DNA of 64,000 nt from Glycomyces sp. L485 (lineage in GTDB: Bacteria; Actinomycetota; Actinomycetes; Mycobacteriales; Micromonosporaceae). The first letter of the stretch is position 1. Each line of letters begins with the position of its first letter. Below are positions 1 through 11,216 of this stretch, one piece after another. Both the position numbers and the translations under genes were made by a program. Below the pieces are notes generated by a model that searched no databases, was not told where the DNA came from, and saw only the letters and a program-made list of their open reading frames with translations. The stretch covers positions 389 to 64,388 of the forward strand of contig NZ_JAKZEW010000023.1 in NCBI RefSeq assembly GCF_022548875.1, read 5' to 3'.

Positions 1-606
1 GCAGCCCCCGAACCCACAGCCACAGCCACCGCGACCGCCACAGCCCCGCCACAGTCGCCGAACCGGCCCCGACAGTCCCGCTCCCTGCCCCCACGACCAA
101 CCTCCGTGGCCGACAGGGCACCCCCGACCTCCACTCAGCTCCTCATCGCCGCCCGCCTGAAGACCACCCAAAGCGGACCGAACTCCGAAGGGTCCGCCCC
201 ACCCGACTCCTACCTCGTCATCGTCGCCGCCCTTGGGGCAGAAGAACCATCTGCCCGACACCATTCCCGCCAACGACCCCACGGCCATTGCCGGACTCCC
301 CAGGCGCACGCACATGCTCACCATTGCCGCCAAGGATTCCCGACAACTCGTCGATGTCGGCCATTCGACCGCTCACTGTGTCCCGGGGGACCCACACCTT
401 GTTGGGATACGTTGCGTCATCGCAACACTCACGAACTCGGCCGGAGGTCGACTCGTGCGCGGGCAGGAGTAATGCACGACCGTTCGGCAACTTATCACGC
501 CGTCGAACTTGGAATTTGATTTCGATGTTCTTCCAGCAATCCGAGGACATGGCTGCTCTTCGCTAATAACCTCGGAACGTCAGATTCCCAAGGCCATTGG
601 AGGCAA
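1..606. other. No convincing gene; window edge and upstream region
   Basis: The first ~100 bases are rich in CCN/ACA codons and could be the end of a Pro/Ala/Thr-rich gene running off the left edge, but no frame continues convincingly. Overlapping open frames exist on both strands. The least unlikely is on the minus strand, 550 to 218 (110 codons), ending in a Gly-Asn-Gly-rich tail, with no clear ribosome site and no recognisable domain. Base composition is less GC-biased from about 400 to 600, as expected for a promoter region of the gene starting at 613. Confidence 0.4.
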
Positions 607-612
607 GTGCCG

Positions 613-1290
613 ATGAGTATGACCATGACCACGAAGAAGAAACGAGCGAAGGTCGCACGCCGCGTGACTACGGGGGTCGCCGCCGCGTCGGTCGTCGGTG
701 TCGCAGTCGCGGGGGCCGCCCTCGCGGCGAAGCAGACCGAGCAGGCCACTCCCAAGCTCCCGGCTCCGGGAGCCACCATCGAGGTCGATCTGACCTCGAA
801 GGGCATCGAGCTGGCATTCGTCGGCCAGAAGATCCACACCGGCCCGCTCCAGGGCAAGGCCACCTTCGAGATCGAGTCGAACAAGGGCGACCCGTCCTCG
901 GTGCGCACGAGGATCAGCGAGTTCTATCTGACCTCGCCGGTCGAGCAGGGGGGCGTCACGATCGCCATCGCCCCGGCTTCCCGCAAGAGCAGGGACCAGT
1001 CGGTACTGCGGCTGACCACCACAGGGTCGTCGCGATTCCAGCACACGCTCGCGCCGGTGCTCAACATCACCGTCCAGTCGCCGAGAGTGCTGGGGCTGCC
1101 CGCCGAAACCGGCGAGCCGCTGTCCCTGGTGGCGAAGGAGCCGGCCGAACTGCTGGCCAAGCTGCCCGGCTTCCCTCCCAAGGGAGCCGCCTACAAGCTC
1201 AAGACCAGGCCCACGCTCACGCTGCCGGAGCAATCCGACATCGAGGTGGCGTCGATCTTGAAGTTCCCCTTGAAGGTCGAAGGCCTCTAG
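613..1290 (+). CDS. Small secreted or membrane-anchored hypothetical protein
   Basis: I do not recognise this 225-residue protein. It begins with Met/Thr- and Lys-rich residues, then a hydrophobic Ala/Val stretch (about residues 18-38) ending near an Ala-x-Ala-like site, so it is probably exported or anchored by a signal sequence. The remainder is polar, with beta-type alternation and no cysteines or catalytic motif; it may be an extracellular beta-sandwich. ATG at 613 is preferred because GGAGG at 599-603 lies 9 bases upstream; a GTG at 607 is in frame but too close. It is convergent with the HemD-like gene and shows no operon partner. Confidence 0.7.
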   Translation: MSMTMTTKKKRAKVARRVTTGVAAASVVGVAVAGAALAAKQTEQATPKLPAPGATIEVDLTSKGIELAFVGQKIHTGPLQGKATFEIESNKGDPSSVRTRISEFYLTSPVEQGGVTIAIAPASRKSRDQSVLRLTTTGSSRFQHTLAPVLNITVQSPRVLGLPAETGEPLSLVAKEPAELLAKLPGFPPKGAAYKLKTRPTLTLPEQSDIEVASILKFPLKVEGL

Positions 1291-1338
1291 TGGAATACGT
1301 CGCGCCGTCGGGTCTCGGACCCGGCGGCGCTTCCGCGT

Positions 1339-2499
1339 TCAGACCTCCAGGTTGAGGCGGTAGCCGCGCTTGATGACCGTCTCCACGCACGAGCGCAGAT
1401 TGACCGCGTCCCGCAGACGGGTCACCGCCATCTCCACGGCGTGGCCGTCGGCGCCTCTTGGCAGGTGCCCCAGCAGTTCGGCTCTGGACAGGACTTTCCC
1501 GTTGGCACTGGCAAGCGCTCTTATAACGGCCATCGGGGCCGGCGGAAGCTGGTACGGCTCGTCGTCGAGCATGACCATGTGGCCGCGCAGCTCGATGCGG
1601 TGGCCGGTGGCCAGCAGGAGCCTGCGCGAACGCTTGGGAAGCGCCGAGGCAACCGTGCGCACCAGCGAACCGAGGCGGGCCCGCTGCGGCTGGACCACGT
1701 CCACGCCCAGGCGCGTCAGGGGCGCCGCCGTCACCGGCCCCACTGCGACCGGCAAGACGCCGTTGTCCTCGGCCGGTGCGCGCAGGGCTTCCAGCATCTC
1801 CGCCGCCTGATCTCCCGCGATGCGCAGCAGCGCGTTCGCGGCGGGCGCGGAAGTGAACGTCACCGCGTCGATCCGCCTGGCGCAGATGGCGTCGACGAGG
1901 CGCTGGACGGGGGTTATGTCGGTCGGGAGGGTCCACCGGTAGACCGGGACGGGCACGGCCGCGCCGCCGCCGTCGCGGACGGTCCTGATGAAGTCCTCGG
2001 CCGGGTCGCCGTGCAGCTGGATGGCCACTCGCTGGCCGTCCACGCCCCGGTCCTTGAGGTACTCCACCACTTCGGTGCCGGTCTCGGACGGAGCGGTCCA
2101 CTCTTCGATGAGCCCGGCCGCCCGCACCGCGCCGAGGGCCTTCGGCCCCCGGCACAGGATCTTCGCGCTCTCCATGACGCGCAGCAGGTCGTCGCCCATG
2201 CCCCAGCCTTCGGCGGCCTCGAGCCAGCCGCGGAAGCCGATACCGGTGGTCGCCACGATCGTGTCGGGCGCCTCCCGAATGAGCTCCACGGTGGCGGCGC
2301 GCAGCGCCTCGTCGTCGGGCAGCGGCACGATCCGCAGGGTGGGCGCGACGATGGTGCGCGCGCCCCTGCGTTCCAGCAGCGTCGAGAGTTCCTCGGCCCT
2401 GCGCTGCGCGGTCACTGCGACGGTGTATCCGGTGAGTGGTGCCAACACGTCCTTCACTCCCGTTTCCGGCTGTAGTGGCGGGGCAGAGGCGCCGACCAT
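1339..2499 (-). CDS. Uroporphyrinogen-III synthase fused to a winged-helix DNA-binding domain
   Basis: This 386-residue protein has an N-terminal HemD fold (about residues 15-270; the start 'LAPLTGYTVAVTAQRRAEEL' is typical) and a C-terminal OmpR-type winged helix (about 290-380, ending with the 'TVIKRGYRLNLEV' wing). HemD cyclises hydroxymethylbilane to uroporphyrinogen III, the precursor of siroheme. Siroheme is the cofactor of the NirB encoded just upstream, so a role in supplying or sensing tetrapyrrole for nitrite reduction is likely. Fusions of this type sit beside nirBD in other actinobacteria (Rv0260c type). The ATG overlaps the nirD stop as ATGA, implying translational coupling. Whether it is an enzyme, a regulator or both cannot be told from sequence. 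Confidence 0.88.
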   Translation of the reverse strand: MVGASAPPLQPETGVKDVLAPLTGYTVAVTAQRRAEELSTLLERRGARTIVAPTLRIVPLPDDEALRAATVELIREAPDTIVATTGIGFRGWLEAAEGWGMGDDLLRVMESAKILCRGPKALGAVRAAGLIEEWTAPSETGTEVVEYLKDRGVDGQRVAIQLHGDPAEDFIRTVRDGGGAAVPVPVYRWTLPTDITPVQRLVDAICARRIDAVTFTSAPAANALLRIAGDQAAEMLEALRAPAEDNGVLPVAVGPVTAAPLTRLGVDVVQPQRARLGSLVRTVASALPKRSRRLLLATGHRIELRGHMVMLDDEPYQLPPAPMAVIRALASANGKVLSRAELLGHLPRGADGHAVEMAVTRLRDAVNLRSCVETVIKRGYRLNLEV

Positions 2500-2840
2500 C
2501 AGGCGCTCGCCTTCACGTCCGCGGTAGCGCCGACGCGGACCTCGCCGTCGACGACTTCCACGGCGAAGACCTCCAGCGCGACGCTCTCGTCGTCGAGGCA
2601 CCGGCCGGTCTTCAGGGAGAACACCTGCTTGAGCAGCGGCGAGGCCACGGTGGGCTCGCCTCCCCGGTCGCCGACGATGCCGCGGCTCATCACGCAGGCG
2701 CCGCTGAACGGGTCCCGGTTGGACAGCGCGAACAGGCCGCCGTCCGCGAGCCTGAACACGGCGACCTGCGTGCCGTCCTTCAGCAGCGCGGCGGCGCCGC
2801 GGCCGGGGATGAGCTTGTCGAATGCGCAGATGGCTTCCAT
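2499..2840 (-). CDS. nirD: Nitrite reductase (NADH) small subunit
   Basis: The protein has 113 residues, the usual length for NirD, with the Rieske-like beta fold: 'FRLADGGLFALSNRDPFSGA', then 'VASPLLKQVFSLKTGRCLDD'. As in other NirD proteins, the Cys-His pairs of true Rieske proteins are absent, so it probably binds no cluster. NirD partners NirB in cytoplasmic six-electron reduction of nitrite to ammonium with NADH. It starts 4 bases after the nirB stop and overlaps the HemD-like gene by ATGA, so the four genes form one minus-strand operon. Confidence 0.95.
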   Translation of the reverse strand: MEAICAFDKLIPGRGAAALLKDGTQVAVFRLADGGLFALSNRDPFSGACVMSRGIVGDRGGEPTVASPLLKQVFSLKTGRCLDDESVALEVFAVEVVDGEVRVGATADVKASA

Positions 2841-2844
2841 GGCG

Positions 2845-5325
2845 TTACTTCCTTTCGGGAGTGCCGAGCAGCACCGGCTGGATGTGCGAGCGTTCCGTCG
2901 ATCCGGCGGGGAACTGCTGCCCGCGGACGGTCTCGAACTCGATGGACGGGTCCGGGGTCTCCGGTGCGTTGACGAAGGAGACGAACCGCTGGAGCTTCTC
3001 GGGGTCGTCCAGGACGCCCTTCCACTCGTCGGCGTAGTTCTCGACGTGCTTGGTCATGAGCGCATCGAGCTCGGCGCAGATCCCCAGCTTGTCGTCGACG
3101 ATGACCTCGCGGAGGTAGTCGATGCCGCCGTCGAGGGCCTCGACCCACTTCGAGGTGCGCTGGAGCCGGTCGGCCGTGGAGATGTAGAACATCAGGAACC
3201 GGTCGATGGTCCGCACCAGCGTCTCCGAGTCCACGTCGGAGACCAGCAGGTCGGCGTGGCGAGGCGTGAAGCCGCCGTTGCCGCCGACGTAGAGGTTCCA
3301 GCCGTCCTCGGTGGCGATGACGCCGAAGTCCTTGCCGCGGGCCTCGGCGCATTCGCGCGCGCAGCCCGAGACGGCCGACTTGAGCTTGTGCGGGCTCCTG
3401 AGGCCCCGGTACCGCAGCTCCAGGTCGATCGCCATCTTCACCGAGTCCTGGACCCCGTAGCGGCACCAGTCGGTGCCCACGCAGGACTTCACCGTTCGCA
3501 GGGCCTTGCCGTAGGCGTGGCCCGACTCGAAGCCGGCATCGACCAGGCGTCGCCAGATCTTCGGCAGGTCCTCGACGCGCGCTCCGAACATGTCGATGCG
3601 CTGACCACCGGTGATCTTGGTGTACAGCCCGAAGTCGCGGGCGACCTCGCCGATGACGATGAGCTTGTCCGGGGTGATCTCGCCGCCGGGGATGCGCGGG
3701 ACGACCGAGTAGGTGCCGTTGCGCTGCATGTTGGCCAGGAAGTGGTCGTTGGTGTCCTGGAGGGTGGCCTGCTCGCCGTCGAGGATGTGTCCGTTGGACA
3801 GGCTCGCCAGGATCGAGGCCACCGCGGGCTTGCACAGGTCGCAGCCGAGTCCCGAGCCGTAGCGGCCGATGAGCTCGGAGAACGTGGTGATGCCGGTGAC
3901 CTTGACGATGTCGAACAGCTCGGCCCGCGACTGCGAGAAGTGCTCGCAGATCGACTTGGAAACCTCGACTCCGCCCTCGGCGAGCAGCTGCTTGAGCATC
4001 GGGACGCACGAGCCGCAGCTGGTGCCGGCCTTGGTGCAGCCCTTGATCTCGCCGACGTCGTGACAGCCGTCGTGGATGGCTCCCATGATCTCGCCCTTGG
4101 TGACCGCGTTGCACGAGCACACCTGGGCGCCGTCGGGCAGCGCCCCCTCGACCTCACCGGAGGAGAGCAGGTCGGCGAGCTGGGCGGGGACCTTCGAGCC
4201 GACGCTGGCGCGCAGCAGCGGGTACGGCTCGGCGTTGCCGACGAGCATGCCGCCCAGCAGCGTCTGCGCGTCGTCGGAGAGGACGAGCTTGGCGTACACG
4301 CCCTCGACGGGGTCGAGGTAGGTCGTGGCGAGCGGGCCGTCCATCGCGCCGAACTGGGCGACGTCGACGCCGAGGAGCTTGAGCTTCGTGGACAGGTCCG
4401 CGCCCGGGAAGGTCGCCTCGCCTCCCGCGAGCCGGTCCGCGACGATCTCGGCCATCGAGTAGCCGGGGGCGACCAGGCCGTAGCAGATCCCCTCCATCGC
4501 CGCGACCTCGCCGATCGCGAACACGTCCGGGTGGGAGGTCTGGCAGGCGGTGTCGACGATGACGCCGCCGCGCTCCCCGACCTCCAGGCCCGCCTCGCGG
4601 GCCAGCGCGTCGGCCGGCCGCACCCCGGCGGCGAAGATGATGAGGTCCGTCTCGAAGGCGACACCGTCCTGGTTGGTCTCCATGAGCAGGCGACCGTCCG
4701 CTTCGAGGATCTTCGTGGCGCCGGTGGAGCAGGCGACGTCGATGTCGAGCTTTTCGATGTGCTGCTTGAGGACGCCGCCGCCGGCCTCGTCGAGCTGGCG
4801 GGCCATGAGCCAGGGGGCGAATTCCACAATCTGGGTCTCGAGGCCCAGCAGGCGCAGGGCGTTGGCGGCTTCGAGGCCGAGCAGTCCGCCGCCGATGACG
4901 ACGCCGTGACTGCGGCCCGCGGCGCGCTCCTTGATCGACTCCAGGTCTTCGAGGGTGCGGTAGACGAACACGCCGTCGAGACCGGCGCCTTCGACCGGCG
5001 GCACGAACGGGACCGAGCCGGTCGCGAGCACGAGCTTGTCGTATTCGTAGGCGCCCTGCCCGGTGGTGACCGTGCGGGCTTCGAGGTCCACAGCGAGCGC
5101 GGGCTCTCCCAGGCGGACGTCCACGCCGGGCAGCTCCGAGGCGAGGGAGAGCTCATCGGCGCTCACCCCGTCGAAGAAGGCCGACAGTCGGACCCGGTCG
5201 TAGGCGGGGCGCGGCTCCTCGGCGAGGACCGTCACCTGCCATGACGGGTCGCGCTCGACGATCGCCTCCAGGAAGCGGCGGCCGACCATGCCGTCGCCGA
5301 CCACTACCAATCGCTTGTTGCTCAT
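2845..5325 (-). CDS. nirB: Assimilatory nitrite reductase (NADH), large subunit
   Basis: This 826-residue siroheme enzyme reduces nitrite to ammonium. Order of domains: FAD/NAD pyridine-nucleotide reductase (about 1-390; 'VVVGDGMVGRRFLEA' at the start and the second dinucleotide motif 'VVIGGGLLGLEAA'), a BFD-like [2Fe-2S] domain (about 400-480, with 'CSCNAVTKGEI' and 'CGSCV'), a ferredoxin-like half-domain, and the siroheme/[4Fe-4S] domain with 'VGTDWCRYG' and 'SGCARECAEARGKDFG'. Length is normal. Its ATG overlaps the preceding flavoprotein stop by 4 bases. It is expected to act in the cytoplasm for nitrogen assimilation, under the GlnR-like box at 6859-6899. Confidence 0.97.
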   Translation of the reverse strand: MSNKRLVVVGDGMVGRRFLEAIVERDPSWQVTVLAEEPRPAYDRVRLSAFFDGVSADELSLASELPGVDVRLGEPALAVDLEARTVTTGQGAYEYDKLVLATGSVPFVPPVEGAGLDGVFVYRTLEDLESIKERAAGRSHGVVIGGGLLGLEAANALRLLGLETQIVEFAPWLMARQLDEAGGGVLKQHIEKLDIDVACSTGATKILEADGRLLMETNQDGVAFETDLIIFAAGVRPADALAREAGLEVGERGGVIVDTACQTSHPDVFAIGEVAAMEGICYGLVAPGYSMAEIVADRLAGGEATFPGADLSTKLKLLGVDVAQFGAMDGPLATTYLDPVEGVYAKLVLSDDAQTLLGGMLVGNAEPYPLLRASVGSKVPAQLADLLSSGEVEGALPDGAQVCSCNAVTKGEIMGAIHDGCHDVGEIKGCTKAGTSCGSCVPMLKQLLAEGGVEVSKSICEHFSQSRAELFDIVKVTGITTFSELIGRYGSGLGCDLCKPAVASILASLSNGHILDGEQATLQDTNDHFLANMQRNGTYSVVPRIPGGEITPDKLIVIGEVARDFGLYTKITGGQRIDMFGARVEDLPKIWRRLVDAGFESGHAYGKALRTVKSCVGTDWCRYGVQDSVKMAIDLELRYRGLRSPHKLKSAVSGCARECAEARGKDFGVIATEDGWNLYVGGNGGFTPRHADLLVSDVDSETLVRTIDRFLMFYISTADRLQRTSKWVEALDGGIDYLREVIVDDKLGICAELDALMTKHVENYADEWKGVLDDPEKLQRFVSFVNAPETPDPSIEFETVRGQQFPAGSTERSHIQPVLLGTPERK

Positions 5326-6743
5326 GCTGATACCTCATTCAAGATCGCTGCGGCCTCACCGATACCGGCGACGGTGTCGTTGAGCCACTTGCACACCCGG
5401 CCGACGTCTTCGACACAGGTGCCGCAGCCGGTCGAGGCCTGGGTGGCCTCGGACAGCGCTTCTGGGGTCCGCGCCCCGGTTCGGAACGCGGCGGTGAGTT
5501 CCTTTTTCGTGACGTTGTTGCAGCGGCACACCACGACCTCGTCGGCCATGGACGCGGGCGTCTCCGGTTCCACCGAGACCGATTCGCCGGGCCGCCCCAT
5601 CAGGAGCATCCGACGGTCGTGCGGGACCGGGTCTCCGGTGTCGAACAGTTGCACCACCTGTCCGACCATCGGGTTGTCGCCGAGCATGACCGCTCCGGCC
5701 AGACGGCCGTCCTCGTCGATGACGAGCCGGGCGTAGGTGCCGCGGGTGGGGTCGGCGAAGGAGACGACCTCGTCGCCGTCGACCTCTCCCATCGCGGCCA
5801 GGTCGATGCCGGTGGCCTTGAGTCGGGTGACCAGGCGCGAGCCGGTGTAGGCCGCGTCCTCGTTCACTCCGGACAGCAGGTCGGCGACCACGTCGGCCTG
5901 CTCCCAGGCCGGGCCCACGAGTCCGTAGGGGACGCCGCGGTGCTCGGCGCAGTCGCCCACGGCGAACACGTCGTCGTGGGAGGTGCGGCACCGGTCGTCG
6001 ATGACCACGCCGCGGCCCACCTTGAGCGCCATGGACTCGGCCAGATCGGTGTTCGGGCGGATGCCGCAGGAGACGACCATGAGCTGCCCGGTGACGGTGC
6101 GCCCGTCGGCGAGGACGAGCGTCAGGCCGTCGTCGCCGTGGATGACCCGCGTGGTCTGCGCGTCGATGACCGACTGCACGCCGAGTTCGGTGTAGGTGTC
6201 GGCCAGGACCTGCGCTCCGGACGGATCGAGCTGGCGGTCCATGAGATGGCCGCCGGCGTGGACGACGGTGACGTCCATGCCGCGCCCGGCGAGGCCGCGG
6301 GCGGCTTCGAGGCCGAGCAGGCCGCCGCCGAGGACGATCGCGCTGGCGCGGTTGGCGGCCTCGGTGACGATGCGGCGGGCGTCTTCGATGGTGCGCAGGA
6401 CGTAGGCGCCGGTGGGGAGCGGGTCGAGCCCGGGTACGGGTGGCACGAAGGCCTCCGCGCCGGTGGCGAGGACGAGCTTGTCGAAGGCGACGCCGTTGAC
6501 GGTCTTGCCGTCCAGGTCGACGCTTTCGACGCTCTCGCCGAGGCGCAGTTCGACGTGCTCGGGCGGGGTGGGCAGGGCGATCTCGTGTTCGGACTGCTTT
6601 CCGGCGATCATGCTGGAGAGCAGGATCCGGTTGTAGGCGGCGTTGGACTCGGCGCCGAACACGGTGACGTCGATGCCGCGTCGTCCGAGTTCCCTGGCGA
6701 TGCGGGCCCCGGCCATTCCGTAGCCGACGATGGCGACCTTCAC
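5322..6743 (-). CDS. NAD(P)H-dependent flavoprotein reductase with BFD [2Fe-2S] domain (nitrate assimilation)
   Basis: The 473-residue protein resembles the first half of NirB: an FAD motif at the N-terminus ('VAIVGYGMAGARIAREL'), an NAD motif near residue 140 ('IVLGGGLLGLEAARGL'), and a C-terminal BFD-like cluster domain with 'CRCNNVTKKEL' and 'STGCGTC'. It lacks siroheme domains. Proteins of this type pass electrons from NAD(P)H to the molybdopterin nitrate reductase, which here (13260-15299) lacks its own reductase domain. It is the first gene of the nirBD operon, and the next gene overlaps by ATGA. An alternative role is a general rubredoxin/nitrite reductase partner, but the context favours nitrate reductase. 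Confidence 0.88.
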   Translation of the reverse strand: MKVAIVGYGMAGARIARELGRRGIDVTVFGAESNAAYNRILLSSMIAGKQSEHEIALPTPPEHVELRLGESVESVDLDGKTVNGVAFDKLVLATGAEAFVPPVPGLDPLPTGAYVLRTIEDARRIVTEAANRASAIVLGGGLLGLEAARGLAGRGMDVTVVHAGGHLMDRQLDPSGAQVLADTYTELGVQSVIDAQTTRVIHGDDGLTLVLADGRTVTGQLMVVSCGIRPNTDLAESMALKVGRGVVIDDRCRTSHDDVFAVGDCAEHRGVPYGLVGPAWEQADVVADLLSGVNEDAAYTGSRLVTRLKATGIDLAAMGEVDGDEVVSFADPTRGTYARLVIDEDGRLAGAVMLGDNPMVGQVVQLFDTGDPVPHDRRMLLMGRPGESVSVEPETPASMADEVVVCRCNNVTKKELTAAFRTGARTPEALSEATQASTGCGTCVEDVGRVCKWLNDTVAGIGEAAAILNEVSA

Positions 6744-6858
6744 GCGCTGGACCTCCCCCAGTGTCGGGACTATGTGGCGGCGCGGTGTTTCGAATTCCCG
6801 CGCTGTCGCGGCGACAGCGCTGTCTGACCTCGACCGACCTATAGGTTCGCCCGGGGCT

Positions 6859-6899
6859 GTTACACACCCGAGCGACCTTTGTTTCGCGCGTGCTAAGTA
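6859..6899 (-). promoter_or_regulatory. GlnR-like box upstream of the nir operon
   Basis: On the plus strand it reads GTTAC-N6-N5-N6-GTTTC-N6-GCTAAGT. Read on the minus strand it gives a GTnAC/GAAAC-like alternation at 11-base intervals, the layout of GlnR nitrogen-control sites. The same architecture recurs upstream of the nitrate reductase at 15322-15360. It lies 116 bases upstream of the flavoprotein ATG (6743) and about 145 bases upstream of the divergent geosmin synthase start. Confidence 0.65.
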
Positions 6900-6978
6900 G
6901 TCCTCACTCCGGCCCGTCAGCGCCCGGACAGGTGGGCTTCTAGACGCTTTCGCCTGTCACTCGTATCGGGGGTGGTGA

Positions 6979-9626
<2,648 letters not shown>

Positions 9627-9639
9627 TGAACCTTTGGGG

Positions 9640-9667
9640 TTGATACGCCGAGAAAAATCCTGATAAT
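9640..9667 (+). promoter_or_regulatory. Candidate sigma-70-type promoter for the encapsulin operon
   Basis: TTGATA (9640-9645), a 16-base spacer and GATAAT (9662-9667) each match the housekeeping consensus at five of six positions, in a short A/T-rich gap of 93 bases. A second possible -10, TATACA, lies at 9691-9696. The encapsulin gene can therefore be transcribed independently of geosmin synthase. Confidence 0.45.
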
Positions 9668-9719
9668 CACTTATAGCGACTCCAGAGCTCTATACACCCT
9701 AGCGTGAGGAATCCTTTCA

Positions 9720-11141
9720 ATGTCCGATTCGGTAATCGCCAGCACGACTCCCCAGCCGCAAACCGACAACGGCCACTCCGAACAGACCAGCCTCAGCACG
9801 ACCGCGGCCCGCAACCTCGCATCGACCACCAAGTCCGCCCCCCAGATGCAGGAGATCACCTCCCGGTGGCTGCTGCGGATTCTGCCGTGGGTCCAGACTT
9901 CGGGCGGCACCTACCGGGTCAACCGGAGACTCACCCACACCGTGGGCGACGGACGCGTCGAGTTCACCAACGAGGGCGCCGCGGTCCGGGTCATTCCGAC
10001 CGAGCTCGGGGAGATCGCGCAGCTGCGCGGCTTCGACGACGAGGCCGCGCTCGAAGAGCTGGCCGGCCGCTTCGAGCAGCGCGAGCTCCAGGCGGGCGAG
10101 CACCTCGCCCGGGACGGCCAGCCGGTCGACGGTCTCCACCTCATCGCCCACGGGCGGGTCGAGGAGGTGGCCTCCGGACCGTACGGCGACCAGGCCTCCA
10201 TGGGCGTCCTCATCGACGGCGACCACCTCGGCGAGCGGGCGCTCATCGAGCACGAGCCCGAATGGGACCACGCCGCCGTCGCCGCCGTCCCGACCACGGT
10301 CCTGACGCTCCCGGCGGCGGCGATCGCCGAACTGACGCAGCGGGTCCCGGCGCTGGCCGAGCACCTCGAACGCTACAAGGAGGGGCTGGCGGCCAGAGCC
10401 AACAAGTACGGCGAGGCCGCCATCGACATCGCCGCCGGGCACTGCGGCGAGCCCGACCTGCCGCGGACGTTCGTCGACTACGACGTCTCGCCGCGCGAGT
10501 ACGAGCTGTCGGTGGCGCAGACCGTGCTGCGCGTCCACACCCGCGTCGCCGACCTCTACAACAAGCCGATGAACCAGATGGAGCAGCAGCTCCGGCTCAC
10601 CGTCGAGGCCCTGCGCGAGCAGCAGGAGGACCAGATGATGAACAGCCGCGAGTTCGGGCTGCTCCACAACGCCACGCTGGACCAGCGCATCCCGACCCGC
10701 ACCGGGCCGCCCACGCCGGACGATCTCGACGAGTTGCTCAGCCGCCGCCGCAAGCCGGAGTACCTGCTGGCGCACCCGAAGGCGATCGCCGCGATCGGCC
10801 GGGAATGCACCAAGCGGGGCATCTACCCGTCCACCGTGGAGTTCCACGGCCACCACATCCCGGCGTGGCGGGGCGTGCCGGTCCTGCCGTGCAACAAGAT
10901 CCCGATCTCCCGCAACCGCACCACCTCGATCCTGTGCATGCGCACCGGCGAGGAAGAGCAGGGCGTGGTCGGGCTGCACCAGACCGGGCTGCCGGACGAG
11001 TACGAACCGGGCCTGTCGGTCCGGTTCATGGGCATCGACGAGAAAGCCGTCATGTCCTACCTGGTCAGCACCTACTTCTCGGCGGCGGTCCTCGTTCCGG
11101 ACGCGCTCGGCATCCTCGAGAACGTCGAGCTCGGCCGCTAG
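9720..11141 (+). CDS. Family 2B encapsulin nanocompartment shell protein with cNMP-binding-like domain
   Basis: The 473-residue protein is of the EshA/SrpI-related type: a disordered Ser/Thr/Gln-rich N-terminus (1-42), an N-arm and start of the HK97-type shell fold (43-95, '[20 protein letters not shown]'), an inserted cyclic-nucleotide-binding-like domain (about 97-225, with '[10 protein letters not shown]'), then the rest of the shell domain (245-473, including '[24 protein letters not shown]'). Such proteins self-assemble into shells that enclose a cargo enzyme; terpene cyclases and polyprenyl transferases are known cargo classes. The phosphate-cassette arginine expected after 'GERAL' is not evident (EWDHAAVAA). 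GAGGA at 9706-9710 precedes ATG by 9 bases. It is followed 75 bases on by the polyprenyl synthase and IspH. Confidence 0.93.
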   Translation: MSDSVIASTTPQPQTDNGHSEQTSLSTTAARNLASTTKSAPQMQEITSRWLLRILPWVQTSGGTYRVNRRLTHTVGDGRVEFTNEGAAVRVIPTELGEIAQLRGFDDEAALEELAGRFEQRELQAGEHLARDGQPVDGLHLIAHGRVEEVASGPYGDQASMGVLIDGDHLGERALIEHEPEWDHAAVAAVPTTVLTLPAAAIAELTQRVPALAEHLERYKEGLAARANKYGEAAIDIAAGHCGEPDLPRTFVDYDVSPREYELSVAQTVLRVHTRVADLYNKPMNQMEQQLRLTVEALREQQEDQMMNSREFGLLHNATLDQRIPTRTGPPTPDDLDELLSRRRKPEYLLAHPKAIAAIGRECTKRGIYPSTVEFHGHHIPAWRGVPVLPCNKIPISRNRTTSILCMRTGEEEQGVVGLHQTGLPDEYEPGLSVRFMGIDEKAVMSYLVSTYFSAAVLVPDALGILENVELGR

Positions 11142-11216
11142 AGAGCCGGGCGGCCACGGGGAGTCCCGTGTCCGCCCGGCCGACCCCGATCCCGACTCGC
11201 AGACCTGGAGGCCCCA

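Noticed and set aside
2629-5244. 871-codon plus-strand frame across nirB
   Set aside because: Antisense shadow of nirB, without recognisable domains.
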